Assembly (NCBI GenBank): GCA_903231505.1
Contig: CAFBRK010000054.1
Coordinates: 48,822 to 112,821, forward strand
DNA: 64,000 nt
Direction of reading: 5' to 3'
Source of the DNA: Olavius algarvensis associated proteobacterium Delta 3
GTDB lineage: Bacteria > Desulfobacterota > Desulfobacteria > Desulfobacterales > CAFBRK01
Every line of letters begins with the position of its first letter. Position 1 is the stretch's first letter. A program made the translations under genes and the position numbers. This document shows positions 7,377 through 16,640 of the stretch, piece by piece. Below the pieces are notes generated by a model. That model had not been told where the DNA came from and searched no databases. It saw only the letters and a list, made by a program, of their open reading frames with translations.

Positions 7377-8201
7377 ATGCATGTGAATCACGCGCTGGTG
7401 TCCATACTTAAATCCCCGATACTGCATTTCATTCTGTTGGGCCTCATTGCCTTCTCGGTTTACACTCATCTTAACCCGCCGGATCGTGAGACGATCCGTA
7501 TCACCACCCAAACCATCGATGCCCTGGTCCAACAGCGGGAAAGCATCGCCCAGAAAGCGATCACCCCCGAAACGCGACAATCGATTATCGAAGGCCATAT
7601 CGAGGATGAGGTCCTATTGCGCGAAGCCTACAAGCGCGGTTTCGACAAGAACGACTATCGGGTTCGGAAACGGATATTGAATATCATGCGCACCTCTTTG
7701 ACCGAGGTCATTCCCGAGCCGTCAGTGGCCCAGCTGCGTGCATTCTACGAGGCCAACCGGGATCGCTATCTGACATCGCCGTCCCGCTCGTTCGAGCAGG
7801 TCTATTTTTCATTTGCCAGCACGAAGCTGCCGGGAAAGCCGGAGCAGTTCATCACTCAGCTCCAAAAAGCGAACGGCATTGCCGGCCTGGGTGACTTCTC
7901 CCTGATGTTAAGCACTAAATACAACAAGGTCTCTTTTCAGACCATCGCCATGACTTTTGGTAAACCCTTTGCCGATGTTGTATTCGACATACCGTTGGAT
8001 GAGTGGCGCGGCCCTGTCGAATCTTTTCAAGGGATACACTATGTGCGCGTAACAGCTGAGCACGAACCGGAACTGCCGCCGTTTGAGCAGATGGAATCGT
8101 ATCTGAGGACCGATTACCTGTTGCTGAAAGGCCGGGAAAGCCAAGTGGCGAAAATTAATGAGCTGCGGCAGAACTACCATATCGTTGTCGAAGGCAACTG
8201 A
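7377..8201 (+). CDS. PpiC-type peptidyl-prolyl isomerase, membrane-anchored
   Basis: The 274-residue protein has a single N-terminal membrane segment (about residues 9-30) and then a helical SurA/PpiD-like region. Motifs there include IEDEVLLREAYKRGFDKND and LRAFYEANRDRYLTSPSRSF, matching the chaperone helices that precede a parvulin domain. The parvulin-like part runs from about residue 130 to 240. The usual histidines of active parvulins are not clear, so it may be mainly a periplasmic chaperone. It lies 63 bp before a HupE/UreJ-like gene and behind the exported ureohydrolase, so a role in folding exported products of this locus is plausible but inferred. Confidence 0.8.
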   Translation: MHVNHALVSILKSPILHFILLGLIAFSVYTHLNPPDRETIRITTQTIDALVQQRESIAQKAITPETRQSIIEGHIEDEVLLREAYKRGFDKNDYRVRKRILNIMRTSLTEVIPEPSVAQLRAFYEANRDRYLTSPSRSFEQVYFSFASTKLPGKPEQFITQLQKANGIAGLGDFSLMLSTKYNKVSFQTIAMTFGKPFADVVFDIPLDEWRGPVESFQGIHYVRVTAEHEPELPPFEQMESYLRTDYLLLKGRESQVAKINELRQNYHIVVEGN

Positions 8202-8264
8202 TTTTTATAGGCCGCGGCCGTCTGCGGCTAAGATAATTTCACGTCTTTAAATCAATTTTCCTCG

Positions 8265-10466
8265 ATGCAGAGATCTATCGCATATGTTTTATTGGGTTTA
8301 GCCTTTTTAACCAGCGCTTCTGTTTCCTTGGCCGATGACGTGGGTATTACAAAAGCTCGGCTGATTCAAAAGTCGGAAAAGAGCTATGTGGTCGAGGCCG
8401 ATATCACCCAGGCGCTGGTATGGGCCATCAAGGCGCCTATCTTTCCGGACCGGTTTCAGGTATCCGAGCTGGAGTATATCAACCAGGCGGGCTGGATCGT
8501 GGTGCAGGCGACGGCCACGACATCGGGCAAACCGCTGTCGGCAAAGGATGAACTACTGCTGCCCTGGATGCGAAACGGGGCATCGATGACGGTCCAGTGG
8601 CTCGACGGATCGATCCGGCAGGGATTGTTCCTGCGCTCCCTGGAAGGCATTCACATCCCGCTGAAGACGCTCATGCCCGCCACCCGATCCCTTGGTGAAG
8701 TCGTACGGGAACATTTCTTCATCGGCGTTAAGCACCTGCTCTTCAAAGGGATCCATGTCCTGCTGGTCTTTGTCATGGTGCTGCTGGCCTCTACCCGCAA
8801 CGTTTTTAAATACCTGCTTTTCTATACCTTCGGGCAGGCCGCATCCATGGTGCCGGTCGATTTGGGGTTACCCGGGTTTGATCTGCTGTTTACCGATCTT
8901 TTGGGCCTAATTCTGGTATTTCTGCTTGCCGTCGCGGCGGCACGTAAAGCGAACACTGCCCCATATCTTCCCCTGCTGTTTCTCTTCGGTCTCTTGCATG
9001 GCCTTTCCTATGCCCACGAGACGACCGTACTGGAATTGGCAAACGACCAGAAACTGCCGGCGTTGTTTATGTTCAACCTGGCAGTGGATGTGGGGCACTT
9101 TTTTTTCGCCGGTGTGTTTTTATCTGTTTTTCAACTCATCAAACATATTCCGTACGGGGTGAAGATCGGTGCTTATACCGCCGGTGCACTTTCGGTCATG
9201 GCGTTTTCTCTGGTGTTTCAGGAACATGTTGTGACCGGCAATGTCGACATGCTGCCATTCGATACAACTCGAATCGCCACCCAATACAGCCTGCCGGTAT
9301 CCCAGGCCAAGCAGGGGGGCGGCCAACGCCCCAGGGGCGCGCGCCGGCTCACCAACCCCATTATGACCTATCTTTCGGTCGAGCCCTACGAGGTTCGGCA
9401 GGAAGTCCTGATCCAGGCGCGGGCCGCGGTTCAATTTCTGGGCGTCGATGACCAGGGGATGGGCAGTATACCGATCAAATCTTTGGCACCTGTAAAGGAG
9501 GGCATTCTGGAGGTCTTTCAAAGGGCCAATCCCATCATGATCGACGGGCAGCCTTCCAAACCGGTTATGGCCAGGGCCGATTTTGTCACCCTTGGTCCGG
9601 CCGGGGTGACCGTGCGACCGGAACCGGTAATCGAAAGCCTCGATAATGGGATCGTTGGTCTGACATTGGTGCATGAAACACCCGGGCTGGCGGACAGTAT
9701 CAGCGTTGGTTGGCGAATGTTCTCGGATTCGGTTCAGAAAGTCGAAGCCACCACCACCGATCCGTTCGGCGGTGCCACCATGATTCTATCGCCGGATGAC
9801 AACCAGCTCATATGGAAAAGTCGCCTGGGCGGGTACCAGGTGCCGGTGATCGAAACCATTACCATTGAGAAGAAAAGGATTCCCTTGATTTCGATCCTGA
9901 TGTTCCTATGTGTCGCCGCGCTGCTGGCGGTATCCGCGATCCGAAAAAAATGGATAGTGAGCCGGCCCGTCCTGGCTGGTGCCGCTATTGCTGGATTCGT
10001 GCTGTATCCATTTGCCACCTATCCTATGGACCTGCCCTGGATGTCCCACTGGACACCCTCTACTCAGCGCACCTCTCAAATTCTCAATGGACTTCTGTCC
10101 AATGTCTACCGTGCCTTCGATGTACGCAACGAAAGCCGGGTTTACGACCGCCTGGCGGTCAGCGTCGGCGGTGATCAACTTACCCGGATCTACCTGGAGA
10201 ATAGAAAAGCTCTAGAGTTTGAAAATCGAGGCGGGGCCAGAGCGAACGTTGACGAGGTCAAAATCCGTACGGTCGACAACGTGAAACGAACCGCTAACAA
10301 TGACTTTATTGCTGACACTCAGTGGTCGGTCAGCGGGTCGGTGAACCATTTCGGCCATACCCACTACCGCCAAAATCAGTATCACGCCCTGGTGACATTT
10401 GCAGCCGTGGGTGGGTCGTGGAAAATCCGTGCGATCGAATTGATCGACGAAAAGCGCGTCCTCTAA
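8265..10466 (+). CDS. HupE/UreJ-like membrane protein with large periplasmic domains
   Basis: The 733-residue protein starts with a signal peptide (cleavage near residue 23, SLADDVG) and a short periplasmic beta-rich region. Around residues 145-315 there is a HupE/UreJ_2-type membrane block with GVKHLLFKG, LFGLLHGLSYAHE and NLAVDVGHFFF, the last two being the conserved His-containing helices of this family. A second periplasmic region (about 330-540), two further membrane segments (about 545-600) and a C-terminal soluble domain follow. HupE and UreJ proteins are linked to nickel uptake for hydrogenase and urease; whether this divergent form moves a metal is unknown. It is co-oriented with the PpiC gene (63 bp) and probably in its operon. 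Confidence 0.75.
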   Translation: MQRSIAYVLLGLAFLTSASVSLADDVGITKARLIQKSEKSYVVEADITQALVWAIKAPIFPDRFQVSELEYINQAGWIVVQATATTSGKPLSAKDELLLPWMRNGASMTVQWLDGSIRQGLFLRSLEGIHIPLKTLMPATRSLGEVVREHFFIGVKHLLFKGIHVLLVFVMVLLASTRNVFKYLLFYTFGQAASMVPVDLGLPGFDLLFTDLLGLILVFLLAVAAARKANTAPYLPLLFLFGLLHGLSYAHETTVLELANDQKLPALFMFNLAVDVGHFFFAGVFLSVFQLIKHIPYGVKIGAYTAGALSVMAFSLVFQEHVVTGNVDMLPFDTTRIATQYSLPVSQAKQGGGQRPRGARRLTNPIMTYLSVEPYEVRQEVLIQARAAVQFLGVDDQGMGSIPIKSLAPVKEGILEVFQRANPIMIDGQPSKPVMARADFVTLGPAGVTVRPEPVIESLDNGIVGLTLVHETPGLADSISVGWRMFSDSVQKVEATTTDPFGGATMILSPDDNQLIWKSRLGGYQVPVIETITIEKKRIPLISILMFLCVAALLAVSAIRKKWIVSRPVLAGAAIAGFVLYPFATYPMDLPWMSHWTPSTQRTSQILNGLLSNVYRAFDVRNESRVYDRLAVSVGGDQLTRIYLENRKALEFENRGGARANVDEVKIRTVDNVKRTANNDFIADTQWSVSGSVNHFGHTHYRQNQYHALVTFAAVGGSWKIRAIELIDEKRVL

Positions 10467-10561
10467 TTTTTGCTTCAAAAAGAATAGGACTAGGAGACGT
10501 TGTTGACAAACTCGCGCGACCCCCATTCTTTAAAAGAAATCACGCCACAACCCTTCCTGGG

Positions 10562-11200
10562 TCATCCTTCGTAGAGGACAGCCAGGATGGTTGTCTTTCC
10601 TTCCTTGGATGCAATCAAGTGTGGGGTGGTGGACAGGTAATAGACGCTGTCTCCGGGCTCCAGCTCGAACACCTCGCTCCCTATTTTTAAACTGGCGGTA
10701 CCGTCGAGAACGTGGATAAACTCTTCCCCGTCATGAACCGACATGTCGCCCTCGGGATTTTCCTCGAGTTGTACGATCAGCGCCTCCATGTGTCGTCCTT
10801 TTACTTCCGGGGCCAGCGCTTTGTAGGTGTACAGTTTCTGGGAACCTTTGCTCCCTGTGGATCGCGATACGGTTTTCTGCTCACCGCGGCGCGTGATGGA
10901 ATAGAGTTTGTCCCCGACGCCGGATACGATGCGGCCAAATGCACTGTCCAGGGCTTTTGACAATTTGATCACCGTGCCCAGCTGGGGTTGGACTTTGTTG
11001 CTTTCGATATCCGACAGCAGATTCTTGTCGAAGCCGGTAAGCTGAGACAGCTCTCCAAGAGAAATTCCCTTTTCTTCACGGAGTCGACGCACCCGGACAC
11101 CGACATCTTCCACTCCGGCTGCCTTGGGTGTCTCTATGTCCCCGGTGAGGTCCTCGAAGAAATCGACATTCATATATGGTTTTTTAGTTTCTTCTGCCAT
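10562..11200 (-). CDS. XRE-family regulator with C-terminal cupin sensor
   Basis: This 212-residue cytoplasmic regulator has an HTH_3 domain at about residues 30-90 (VRRLREEKGISLGELSQLTG with the recognition helix after it) and a cupin_2 domain at about 135-210 (MSVHDGEEFIHVLDG, ELEPGDSVYYLSTTPH). The general family (SutR/PuuR-like) binds DNA through the HTH and a small metabolite or metal through the cupin. The histidines of the cupin motif are partly kept. It lies 88 bp downstream of the acyl-CoA dehydrogenase gene on the same strand, so it may control fatty-acid or amino-acid acyl-CoA metabolism; that is inference from position. Confidence 0.9.
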   Translation of the reverse strand: MAEETKKPYMNVDFFEDLTGDIETPKAAGVEDVGVRVRRLREEKGISLGELSQLTGFDKNLLSDIESNKVQPQLGTVIKLSKALDSAFGRIVSGVGDKLYSITRRGEQKTVSRSTGSKGSQKLYTYKALAPEVKGRHMEALIVQLEENPEGDMSVHDGEEFIHVLDGTASLKIGSEVFELEPGDSVYYLSTTPHLIASKEGKTTILAVLYEG

Positions 11201-11257
11201 GTCCCCTCCTGATTTCCATGACGTCTATTTTAACAAACGATGTTTCCGATTTCGACT

Positions 11258-11286
11258 AACGGGCAAACCGGCAAACGGGCATACGG
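11258..11286. repeat. Tandem heptamer repeat of the CGGCAAA type
   Basis: The stretch consists of AACGGGC, AAACCGG and CAAACGG variants in tandem between the acyl-CoA dehydrogenase and its downstream regulator. Related stretches occur at 12807-12857 and 61421-61454. Confidence 0.6.
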
Positions 11287-11288
11287 AT

Positions 11289-12446
11289 TTATAGACATTT
11301 CGCTCCGATGTGTCGGGCGATCACGATACGCTGTACTTCCGAGGTTCCCTCGCCGATATCGAGCAGTTTCTGATCCCGGTAAAAGCGTTCCACGTCGTAT
11401 TCCTTCATCAATCCATACCCGCCGTGGAGCTGTACGGAATGGTTGGCGCACCGGTACATGAGTTCGCTGCAATACAGCTTTGCCATAGCGGCTTCTTTGG
11501 AAAACGGCTTGCCCTCATCTCTCAGCCAACAGGCGCGATAAAGCAACATCCGGCCGGCATCGATCTCCGTTGCCATGTCGGCCAGTTTGAATGCATTGGC
11601 CTGAAATGTCGCAATGGGTCGATTAAACTGCTCCCGTTCGTTGGCGTACCTTACGGCCATATCGAAACAGCCCTGGGCGCCGCCGAGCCCCATGGCCCCG
11701 ATGGAAAGGCGGCCGCCGTCCAGGGTCTCCATCATCTGGTAAAACCCGTGGCCGCGTTTGCCGAGCAGGTTCTCCCGGGGCACGCGGCAATCCTCGAAGT
11801 AAAGTTCGCTGGTATTGGAGGCGCGCCACATCATTTTGTCATGCATTTCTTTGGCGACGAACCCGGGCGTGCCGTTTTCCACCAGGATGCATGACAGCTC
11901 CGGTCTGCCGTCATCCCGGGTGCCTGTCTTGCAGAGGACTGTCAAACCGATGCTGATGTCTGTGGAGCCGTTGGTGATAAAAATCTTGCTGCCGTTAATG
12001 ACCCACTCATTTCCGTCCAGAACCGCATTGGTTTTGGAATTGGAGGCGTCCGACCCGGCATTGGGTTCGGTCAAACCAAATGCCCACAGGGCCTCGCCGG
12101 TACAGAGCTTCGGCAGGTATTTTTTCTTCTGATCCTCATTACCGAAATAATATAAGGGGCCGATGCCGAGCGAATTTCCTGCCGCCACGGTCGCCGCGTG
12201 GGAGCCGTCGACCCGGGCAATTTCCTCGGTGGCGATGATGTAGGACAGGTAATCCATGGCCTGCCCGCCGTACTCCTCGGCAACAAAAATTCCAAAAAGT
12301 CCAAGTTCGGCCATTTTGGCCATGGTGTCGTAAGAGAACGACTCCTCTTTGTCGAGCGCCTGGGCCAGCGGCCCGATTTCCTTTTCGGCGAAACCGCGTA
12401 CGGATTCCCGAAGAATTTCATGGTCCATGGATAGGCTGAAGTCCAT
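11289..12446 (-). CDS. Acyl-CoA dehydrogenase
   Basis: The 385-residue protein has the complete FAD-dependent acyl-CoA dehydrogenase layout: N-terminal helical domain, central beta domain with the signature FGLTEPNAGSDASNSKTNA near 125-145, and C-terminal helical domain with NHSVQLHGGYGLMKEYDVER and IGEGTSEVQRIVIARHI. The Glu in IGEGTSE is at the position of the catalytic base in short-chain and branched-chain members. The enzyme makes an alpha-beta double bond in an acyl-CoA and passes electrons to ETF; chain length is not determinable. The start is supported by AAGGAGG just upstream. It was compared with glutaryl-CoA dehydrogenases of sulfate reducers, but the sequence alone does not decide. 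Confidence 0.93.
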   Translation of the reverse strand: MDFSLSMDHEILRESVRGFAEKEIGPLAQALDKEESFSYDTMAKMAELGLFGIFVAEEYGGQAMDYLSYIIATEEIARVDGSHAATVAAGNSLGIGPLYYFGNEDQKKKYLPKLCTGEALWAFGLTEPNAGSDASNSKTNAVLDGNEWVINGSKIFITNGSTDISIGLTVLCKTGTRDDGRPELSCILVENGTPGFVAKEMHDKMMWRASNTSELYFEDCRVPRENLLGKRGHGFYQMMETLDGGRLSIGAMGLGGAQGCFDMAVRYANEREQFNRPIATFQANAFKLADMATEIDAGRMLLYRACWLRDEGKPFSKEAAMAKLYCSELMYRCANHSVQLHGGYGLMKEYDVERFYRDQKLLDIGEGTSEVQRIVIARHIGAKCL

Positions 12447-12627
12447 ATGGCCTCCTTAGCGATTGTCGGCGGATATGTCTGCACCGGCCCGAAAGTGTCG
12501 TGGAATAATCGGGGGGACCGGATTAAATGTAGCTATATTACAGCCACTGATCGCATAGTGTCAACGAAGAAACTTGACCATCCTTTGTTGATCAAAACCC
12601 GCAATTTTTTTATACTTTTAAAAGTGT

Positions 12628-12800
12628 CAGGGATTCAGGGATTCAGGGATTCAGGGGTTCAAGGATTCAAGGGTTCAAGGATTCAAGGGTTCAAGGATTC
12701 AAGGGTTCAAGGGTCCAAGTGGTGTTTGATACTGGATACTGGATGCTGGATGCTGGATGCTGGATGCTGGCGGGATACAAGATGCAGGATACAAGATACA
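12628..12800. repeat. Tandem octamer and heptamer arrays
   Basis: The region 12447-12960 has no convincing gene. From 12628 it is built of CAGGGATT octamers, then alternating AAGGATTC/AAGGGTTC units (12661-12718), then TGGATGC heptamers (12731-12770) and GATACAA/GATGCAG units to 12800. The apparent open frame running through it is only a consequence of the periodicity. Confidence 0.85.
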
Positions 12801-12806
12801 GGTTGT

Positions 12807-12857
12807 CGGCAACCGGGTAAACTGGCCAACCGGCAAACGGGCCCACGGGCAAACGGA
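12807..12857. repeat. Tandem heptamer repeat of the CGGCAAA type
   Basis: Units such as AACTGGC, CAACCGG and CAAACGG follow one another, as at 11258-11286 and 61421-61454. Confidence 0.6.
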
Positions 12858-12960
12858 GAAACCATGCCGACAGGCGCCTGTGGCATAAACATAGGCTGGG
12901 CGGGTATGAACCGGTTTTCATTTATTCTCGCTTTTTATATGAAAGGATCGATCTATCACG

Positions 12961-13158
12961 ATGAAATGTATTCCTGTAACCGATGAAATGGATGTCTGTG
13001 TCACCGTTCGGGTAAAGATGATCTATAAATCAAGCCCCACCGGTGAGCTGGATGAGGAACTGCTTCGAAAAGACACCAAGCTCAAAGCTGACGATGTGGG
13101 CCACTCTTTTGAGGGGGATATTGCGGAGACGATTAAGGTTAGGCTATTGGAGTCCTAA
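12961..13158 (+). CDS. Small hypothetical protein (65 aa)
   Basis: The protein begins MKCIPVTDEMDVCVTVRVKM and is rich in charged residues (DEELLRKDTKLKADDVGHSF in the second half). It has no signal peptide or membrane helix. A GAAAGGA sequence lies about 15 bases upstream, a little far for a ribosome binding site. The gene stands alone between two repeat regions and no family is recognised. Codon use looks like that of the neighbouring core genes. Confidence 0.5.
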   Translation: MKCIPVTDEMDVCVTVRVKMIYKSSPTGELDEELLRKDTKLKADDVGHSFEGDIAETIKVRLLES

Positions 13159-13169
13159 TCATTGTTAAC

Positions 13170-13278
13170 ATTCTCGGCGTCGGGATCGCTATCGGGATCG
13201 GAATCGGACGCTCCTAAAGCCATTTTTCAAAATCGATACCGAACCCGATACCGATAGCGATCCCGATCCTGCTGAGAA
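13170..13278. repeat. Hexamer-armed hairpin repeat, copy 2
   Basis: The left arm is made of GGGATC/GCTATC/GGAATC hexamers and the right arm of CGATACC/GATAGC/GATCCC hexamers. The 15-bp stretch 13181-13195 pairs perfectly with 13251-13265, and TTCTCGGC outside pairs with GCTGAGAA. The loop contains TTTTTCAAAA. It lies between a small gene and the 3' end of purB. Confidence 0.8.
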
Positions 13279-13329
13279 TCCTTCACCCCAATTTCATCCA
13301 AGAATCAGAAAGGCGATCGGGAAATTGGA

Positions 13330-14682
13330 TTAAAACAGATCGACACCGATATACGTCTCCGGTGTCAGTGCCTTCAGCTCTTTCTTTACGGCGTCTGCGA
13401 CATCCAGGGAGTCGATAAACGCGGCAATCGTGTCGCGGTCTATTTTCCCGTGGGTCCGGGTGAGCGCCTTCAACGCCTCGAACGGATCGGGATAGCCGTC
13501 GCGTCGTAAAATGGTCTGAATCCCCTCGGCGACCACCGCCCAATTTGCCTGAAGGTCTTCCCGGATGCGATCCCCGTTCATGATCAGTTTGCCGAGACCT
13601 CTAAGCAGGGATTTCAGGCCGATCAACATATGGCCAAAGGGGACGCCGATATTGCGGGTGACGGTGGAATCGGTCAGATCCCGCTGGAGCCGTGAGATGG
13701 GCAGTTTGGCGGACAGATGCTCCAAAACGGCGTTGGCGACACCGAGATTTCCCTCCGAATTTTCAAAGTCGATGGGGTTTACCTTGTGGGGCATGGTGGA
13801 TGAGCCGACTTCATCCGCTTTGATCTTCTGCTTGAAATATCCCATTGAAATATATGTCCACACGTCCCGGTTCAGGTCGATCAGAATGGTATTGATCCGT
13901 TTGAGCCCATCACAGAATGCGGCCATGTTGTCGTAATGCTCGATCTGGGTGGTCACCTTCGATCGTGCCAGCCCCAGGGCATCGTTGACGAGCCGGTCTG
14001 CAAATGCCGGCCAGTCGATATCCGGGTAGGCCGCCAGATGGGCGTTGAAATTTCCCGTGGCGCTCCCGAATTTGGCGGCGAAGGGGACCTGGCGAAGAAG
14101 ATCGATCTGATTTTCGAGTCGCTCCACGAACACATACAATTCCTTTCCGAGCCGTGTCGGGGAGGCCGGCTGCCCGTGGGTTCTCGCCAGCATCGGTATC
14201 AAACGCCATTCTTCGGCCATGGTTCGCAGGGTGCGGACCACATCGTCCAGGACCGGTTCCAGGACCTCCACCCAGGCCTCTTTCATGGACAGGGGAAGGG
14301 CGGTGTTGTTGATATCCTGGGAGGTCAACCCGAAGTGGATAAATTCCTTGACCGTTTCCAGACCGAGGGCATCGAAACGCTCCTTGAGAAAATATTCGAC
14401 CGCCTTGACGTCATGGTTGGTGACGTTTTCTATGGCCTTCACGCGTGTGGCGTCATCCAGGGTAAAGTCCCGGTAGATGGCCCGCAGATCATCATACTGG
14501 CGGCTCTTGACGCTTTCCAGACCGGGTAGGGGAAGATCGCACAAGGCAATGAAGTATTCGATTTCGATCCGGGCGCGGTAGCGGATCAAGGCCCCTTCAG
14601 AAAAATAGTCTGTCAGTTTTTCGGTGGCCTTTCGATACCTGCCGTCTACCGGAGAGATTGCCGTCAGAGGGGATAGTTTCAT
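13330..14682 (-). CDS. purB: Adenylosuccinate lyase
   Basis: The enzyme cleaves adenylosuccinate to AMP and fumarate, and SAICAR to AICAR plus fumarate, in purine synthesis. Starting at MKLSPLTAISPVDGRYR the product has 450 residues, the length of E. coli-type PurB; an in-frame extension upstream to 14757 has no family support. Visible motifs are TSQDINNTALPLSM near residue 117 and the fumarase/ASL signature SSTMPHKVNPIDFENSEGN near 290. It is the last gene in the leftward direction after hutH, separated by 300 bp that contain a palindrome, so it may have its own promoter. Confidence 0.96.
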   Translation of the reverse strand: MKLSPLTAISPVDGRYRKATEKLTDYFSEGALIRYRARIEIEYFIALCDLPLPGLESVKSRQYDDLRAIYRDFTLDDATRVKAIENVTNHDVKAVEYFLKERFDALGLETVKEFIHFGLTSQDINNTALPLSMKEAWVEVLEPVLDDVVRTLRTMAEEWRLIPMLARTHGQPASPTRLGKELYVFVERLENQIDLLRQVPFAAKFGSATGNFNAHLAAYPDIDWPAFADRLVNDALGLARSKVTTQIEHYDNMAAFCDGLKRINTILIDLNRDVWTYISMGYFKQKIKADEVGSSTMPHKVNPIDFENSEGNLGVANAVLEHLSAKLPISRLQRDLTDSTVTRNIGVPFGHMLIGLKSLLRGLGKLIMNGDRIREDLQANWAVVAEGIQTILRRDGYPDPFEALKALTRTHGKIDRDTIAAFIDSLDVADAVKKELKALTPETYIGVDLF

Positions 14683-14843
14683 GATGGTGTCATCCTGAAC
14701 TTGATTGTTTTCCACTGCTTGCTGGAGTGACTCGTAAATCCCGCACAGCGGTGGCAACGCGGGCGCTATCAGATTAGATCGAGATCCTTAATTAAAGCGA
14801 AAGAACGGCGCCTTTCGCCCAATGAGCGACAACGTCGCGTTTC

Positions 14844-14866
14844 ATAAAATCGTGCAACGATTTTAT
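14844..14866. repeat. 23-bp palindrome family A, copy 1
   Basis: ATAAAATCGT, three bases (GCA), then ACGATTTTAT. Identical arms recur at 28995-29017 and 57080-57102. It lies between hutH and purB. TTTTT follows the right arm on the plus strand. Confidence 0.85.
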
Positions 14867-14982
14867 TTTTGTAATGATTCCAATAAGATTAACGTTTTCC
14901 GGCACGGGCGAGTATATGGAAACGGCATGGACCTGTCAAGCATCGGCGCGGCCTCCTCGACCATGTACTGGCGCGGGCGTTG

Positions 14983-16524
14983 TTACGCATTGATGGTGCC
15001 GACCGCGGCTTCCACGGATTTGACCAGTTTCCCCGAACGTATCAGGGACACGACCTTATCAATGTCCGCGTGGATTTCCCGATCGTTCTCGAGATACGGA
15101 ACACGCTTCCGGATAGTGTCATAGGCCACCCGGGTGCCCCTTCCGGCCTTCATGGGATGGTCTTTCGTGATGAGATCGTATGCCTGGGCCGCGCAGAGCA
15201 GTTCGATGGCTACGACAATTTCCACATTGGACATAATCTCCCGTGTCTGCCGGATGGCGATCGTACCCATGCTCACGTGATCTTCCTTATTGGCCGAGGT
15301 GGGGATGGAATCCACACACGCCGGATGGGCCAGCACTTTATTCTCCGAGACCAGTGCCGCGGCGGTATACTGGGCAATCATGTATCCGGAGTTGAGCCCG
15401 CCGTCTCGTATCAGAAACGCCGGCAGGTGGCTGAGGTGGGGGTTGACCATCCGTTCGGTGCGCCTTTCGGATACGCTACCCAACTCTGCCAGCCCCATAC
15501 CGAGATAGTCGGCAGCCATTGCCACCGGTTGTCCATGAAAATTCCCGCCATGTCGGATGTCCTCGATTTCCGCGAAGACCAGCGGGTTTGTGGTCGTGGA
15601 ATTGATTTCGATCTCGATGACCTGTTCGGCATGGGCCACGGCATCCTTGCTGGCACCGTGGATCTGGGGGGAACATCGCAGCGTGTAGGCATCCTGCACC
15701 CGGCTGCACCCCTTGTGGGATGCGATGATTTCCGATCCTTTCGTTAGGCGCAGCATGTTTTCCGCCGTTGTCAGCTGTCCCGGATGGGGTCTCACTTGAT
15801 GAATCAGGGGATCGAATTCCGATTGGCTGCCCATGAGCACTTCCAGGCTCATGGCACAGGCGATATCCGCCACCTTCGACAGGCGGATGGCATCGTGCAC
15901 CGCCAGAACGCCGATGGCGGTCATGACCTGGGTGCCGTTGATCATGGCCAGACCTTCACCGGCTTCCAGCCGAAGGGGGGGAAGACCGATTTCTTCAAGC
16001 GCTTTGGCGCCGGTCACCCGCCTTCCTTTGTAATACGCTTCCCCACGCCCGATGAGCACCAGTCCCATATGCGCGGCAGGGGCAAGGTCTCCGCTCGCCC
16101 CGACGGATCCTTTTTCGGGTATGATCGGAGACACCCCGTTGTTCAGGAGCGCCACCAGCTGGTGCAGAACGTCCGCCCGGCAGGCGGCATGCCCCAGGGA
16201 CAGGTCGCGCACCCGAAGCGCCATGATTCCTCTTACCGTTTCGATCGGAAACGGTTCTCCAACCCCCGCCGCGTGGCTCAGCAGGATGTTTTTCTGGAGC
16301 TGTGCGATGTTGTCCGTCGATATGGTCACATCGCTTAGCGCCCCGAATCCGGTGGTGATGCCGTAAATCACACGCTTCTCCCGGACCCAGTGGGAAATCA
16401 GATCCCATGCCCTGGCCACCCTGGCCTCTCCTTGGGGTGAGACCTGAACCGGTACATTTTCCCGGGCGACCTCGACAACTTCATCGATCGTGATATGTTC
16501 TTTATCCAGGCATAAGGGGGCCAT
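14983..16524 (-). CDS. hutH: Histidine ammonia-lyase
   Basis: HutH removes ammonia from L-histidine to give urocanate, the first step of histidine use. The 513-residue product is full length. GSVGASGDLAPAAHM near residue 145 contains the Ala-Ser-Gly that cyclises to the MIO prosthetic group, and YGITTGFGALSD near 55 carries the catalytic Tyr. The C-terminal part keeps NKEDHVSMG, which lines the active site. AAGGAAA precedes the ATG. The gene is the last of the hutU-hutI-ftcD-hutH run, 116 bp after ftcD, with no regulator of the HutC or HutP type in the window. Confidence 0.96.
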   Translation of the reverse strand: MAPLCLDKEHITIDEVVEVARENVPVQVSPQGEARVARAWDLISHWVREKRVIYGITTGFGALSDVTISTDNIAQLQKNILLSHAAGVGEPFPIETVRGIMALRVRDLSLGHAACRADVLHQLVALLNNGVSPIIPEKGSVGASGDLAPAAHMGLVLIGRGEAYYKGRRVTGAKALEEIGLPPLRLEAGEGLAMINGTQVMTAIGVLAVHDAIRLSKVADIACAMSLEVLMGSQSEFDPLIHQVRPHPGQLTTAENMLRLTKGSEIIASHKGCSRVQDAYTLRCSPQIHGASKDAVAHAEQVIEIEINSTTTNPLVFAEIEDIRHGGNFHGQPVAMAADYLGMGLAELGSVSERRTERMVNPHLSHLPAFLIRDGGLNSGYMIAQYTAAALVSENKVLAHPACVDSIPTSANKEDHVSMGTIAIRQTREIMSNVEIVVAIELLCAAQAYDLITKDHPMKAGRGTRVAYDTIRKRVPYLENDREIHADIDKVVSLIRSGKLVKSVEAAVGTINA

Positions 16525-16640
16525 GGCCGGTTTCCTTTATCAAGCGGGTTGCCTTCCGCATGTTCCCTAAAAATTGGATGATACGCGTATAACCATCATT
16601 TACATCTTATATTTGAATTCGGGGTGCCTTGCTCATCGAA

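Noticed and set aside
12628..12800. Possible CRISPR array
   Set aside because: The units are 7-8 or 16 bp with no spacers; it is a simple tandem array.
12447..12986. 179-residue open frame through the tandem repeats
   Set aside because: Its translation is just the repeat period (IQGFKDSRVQG-like) and no start signal is present.
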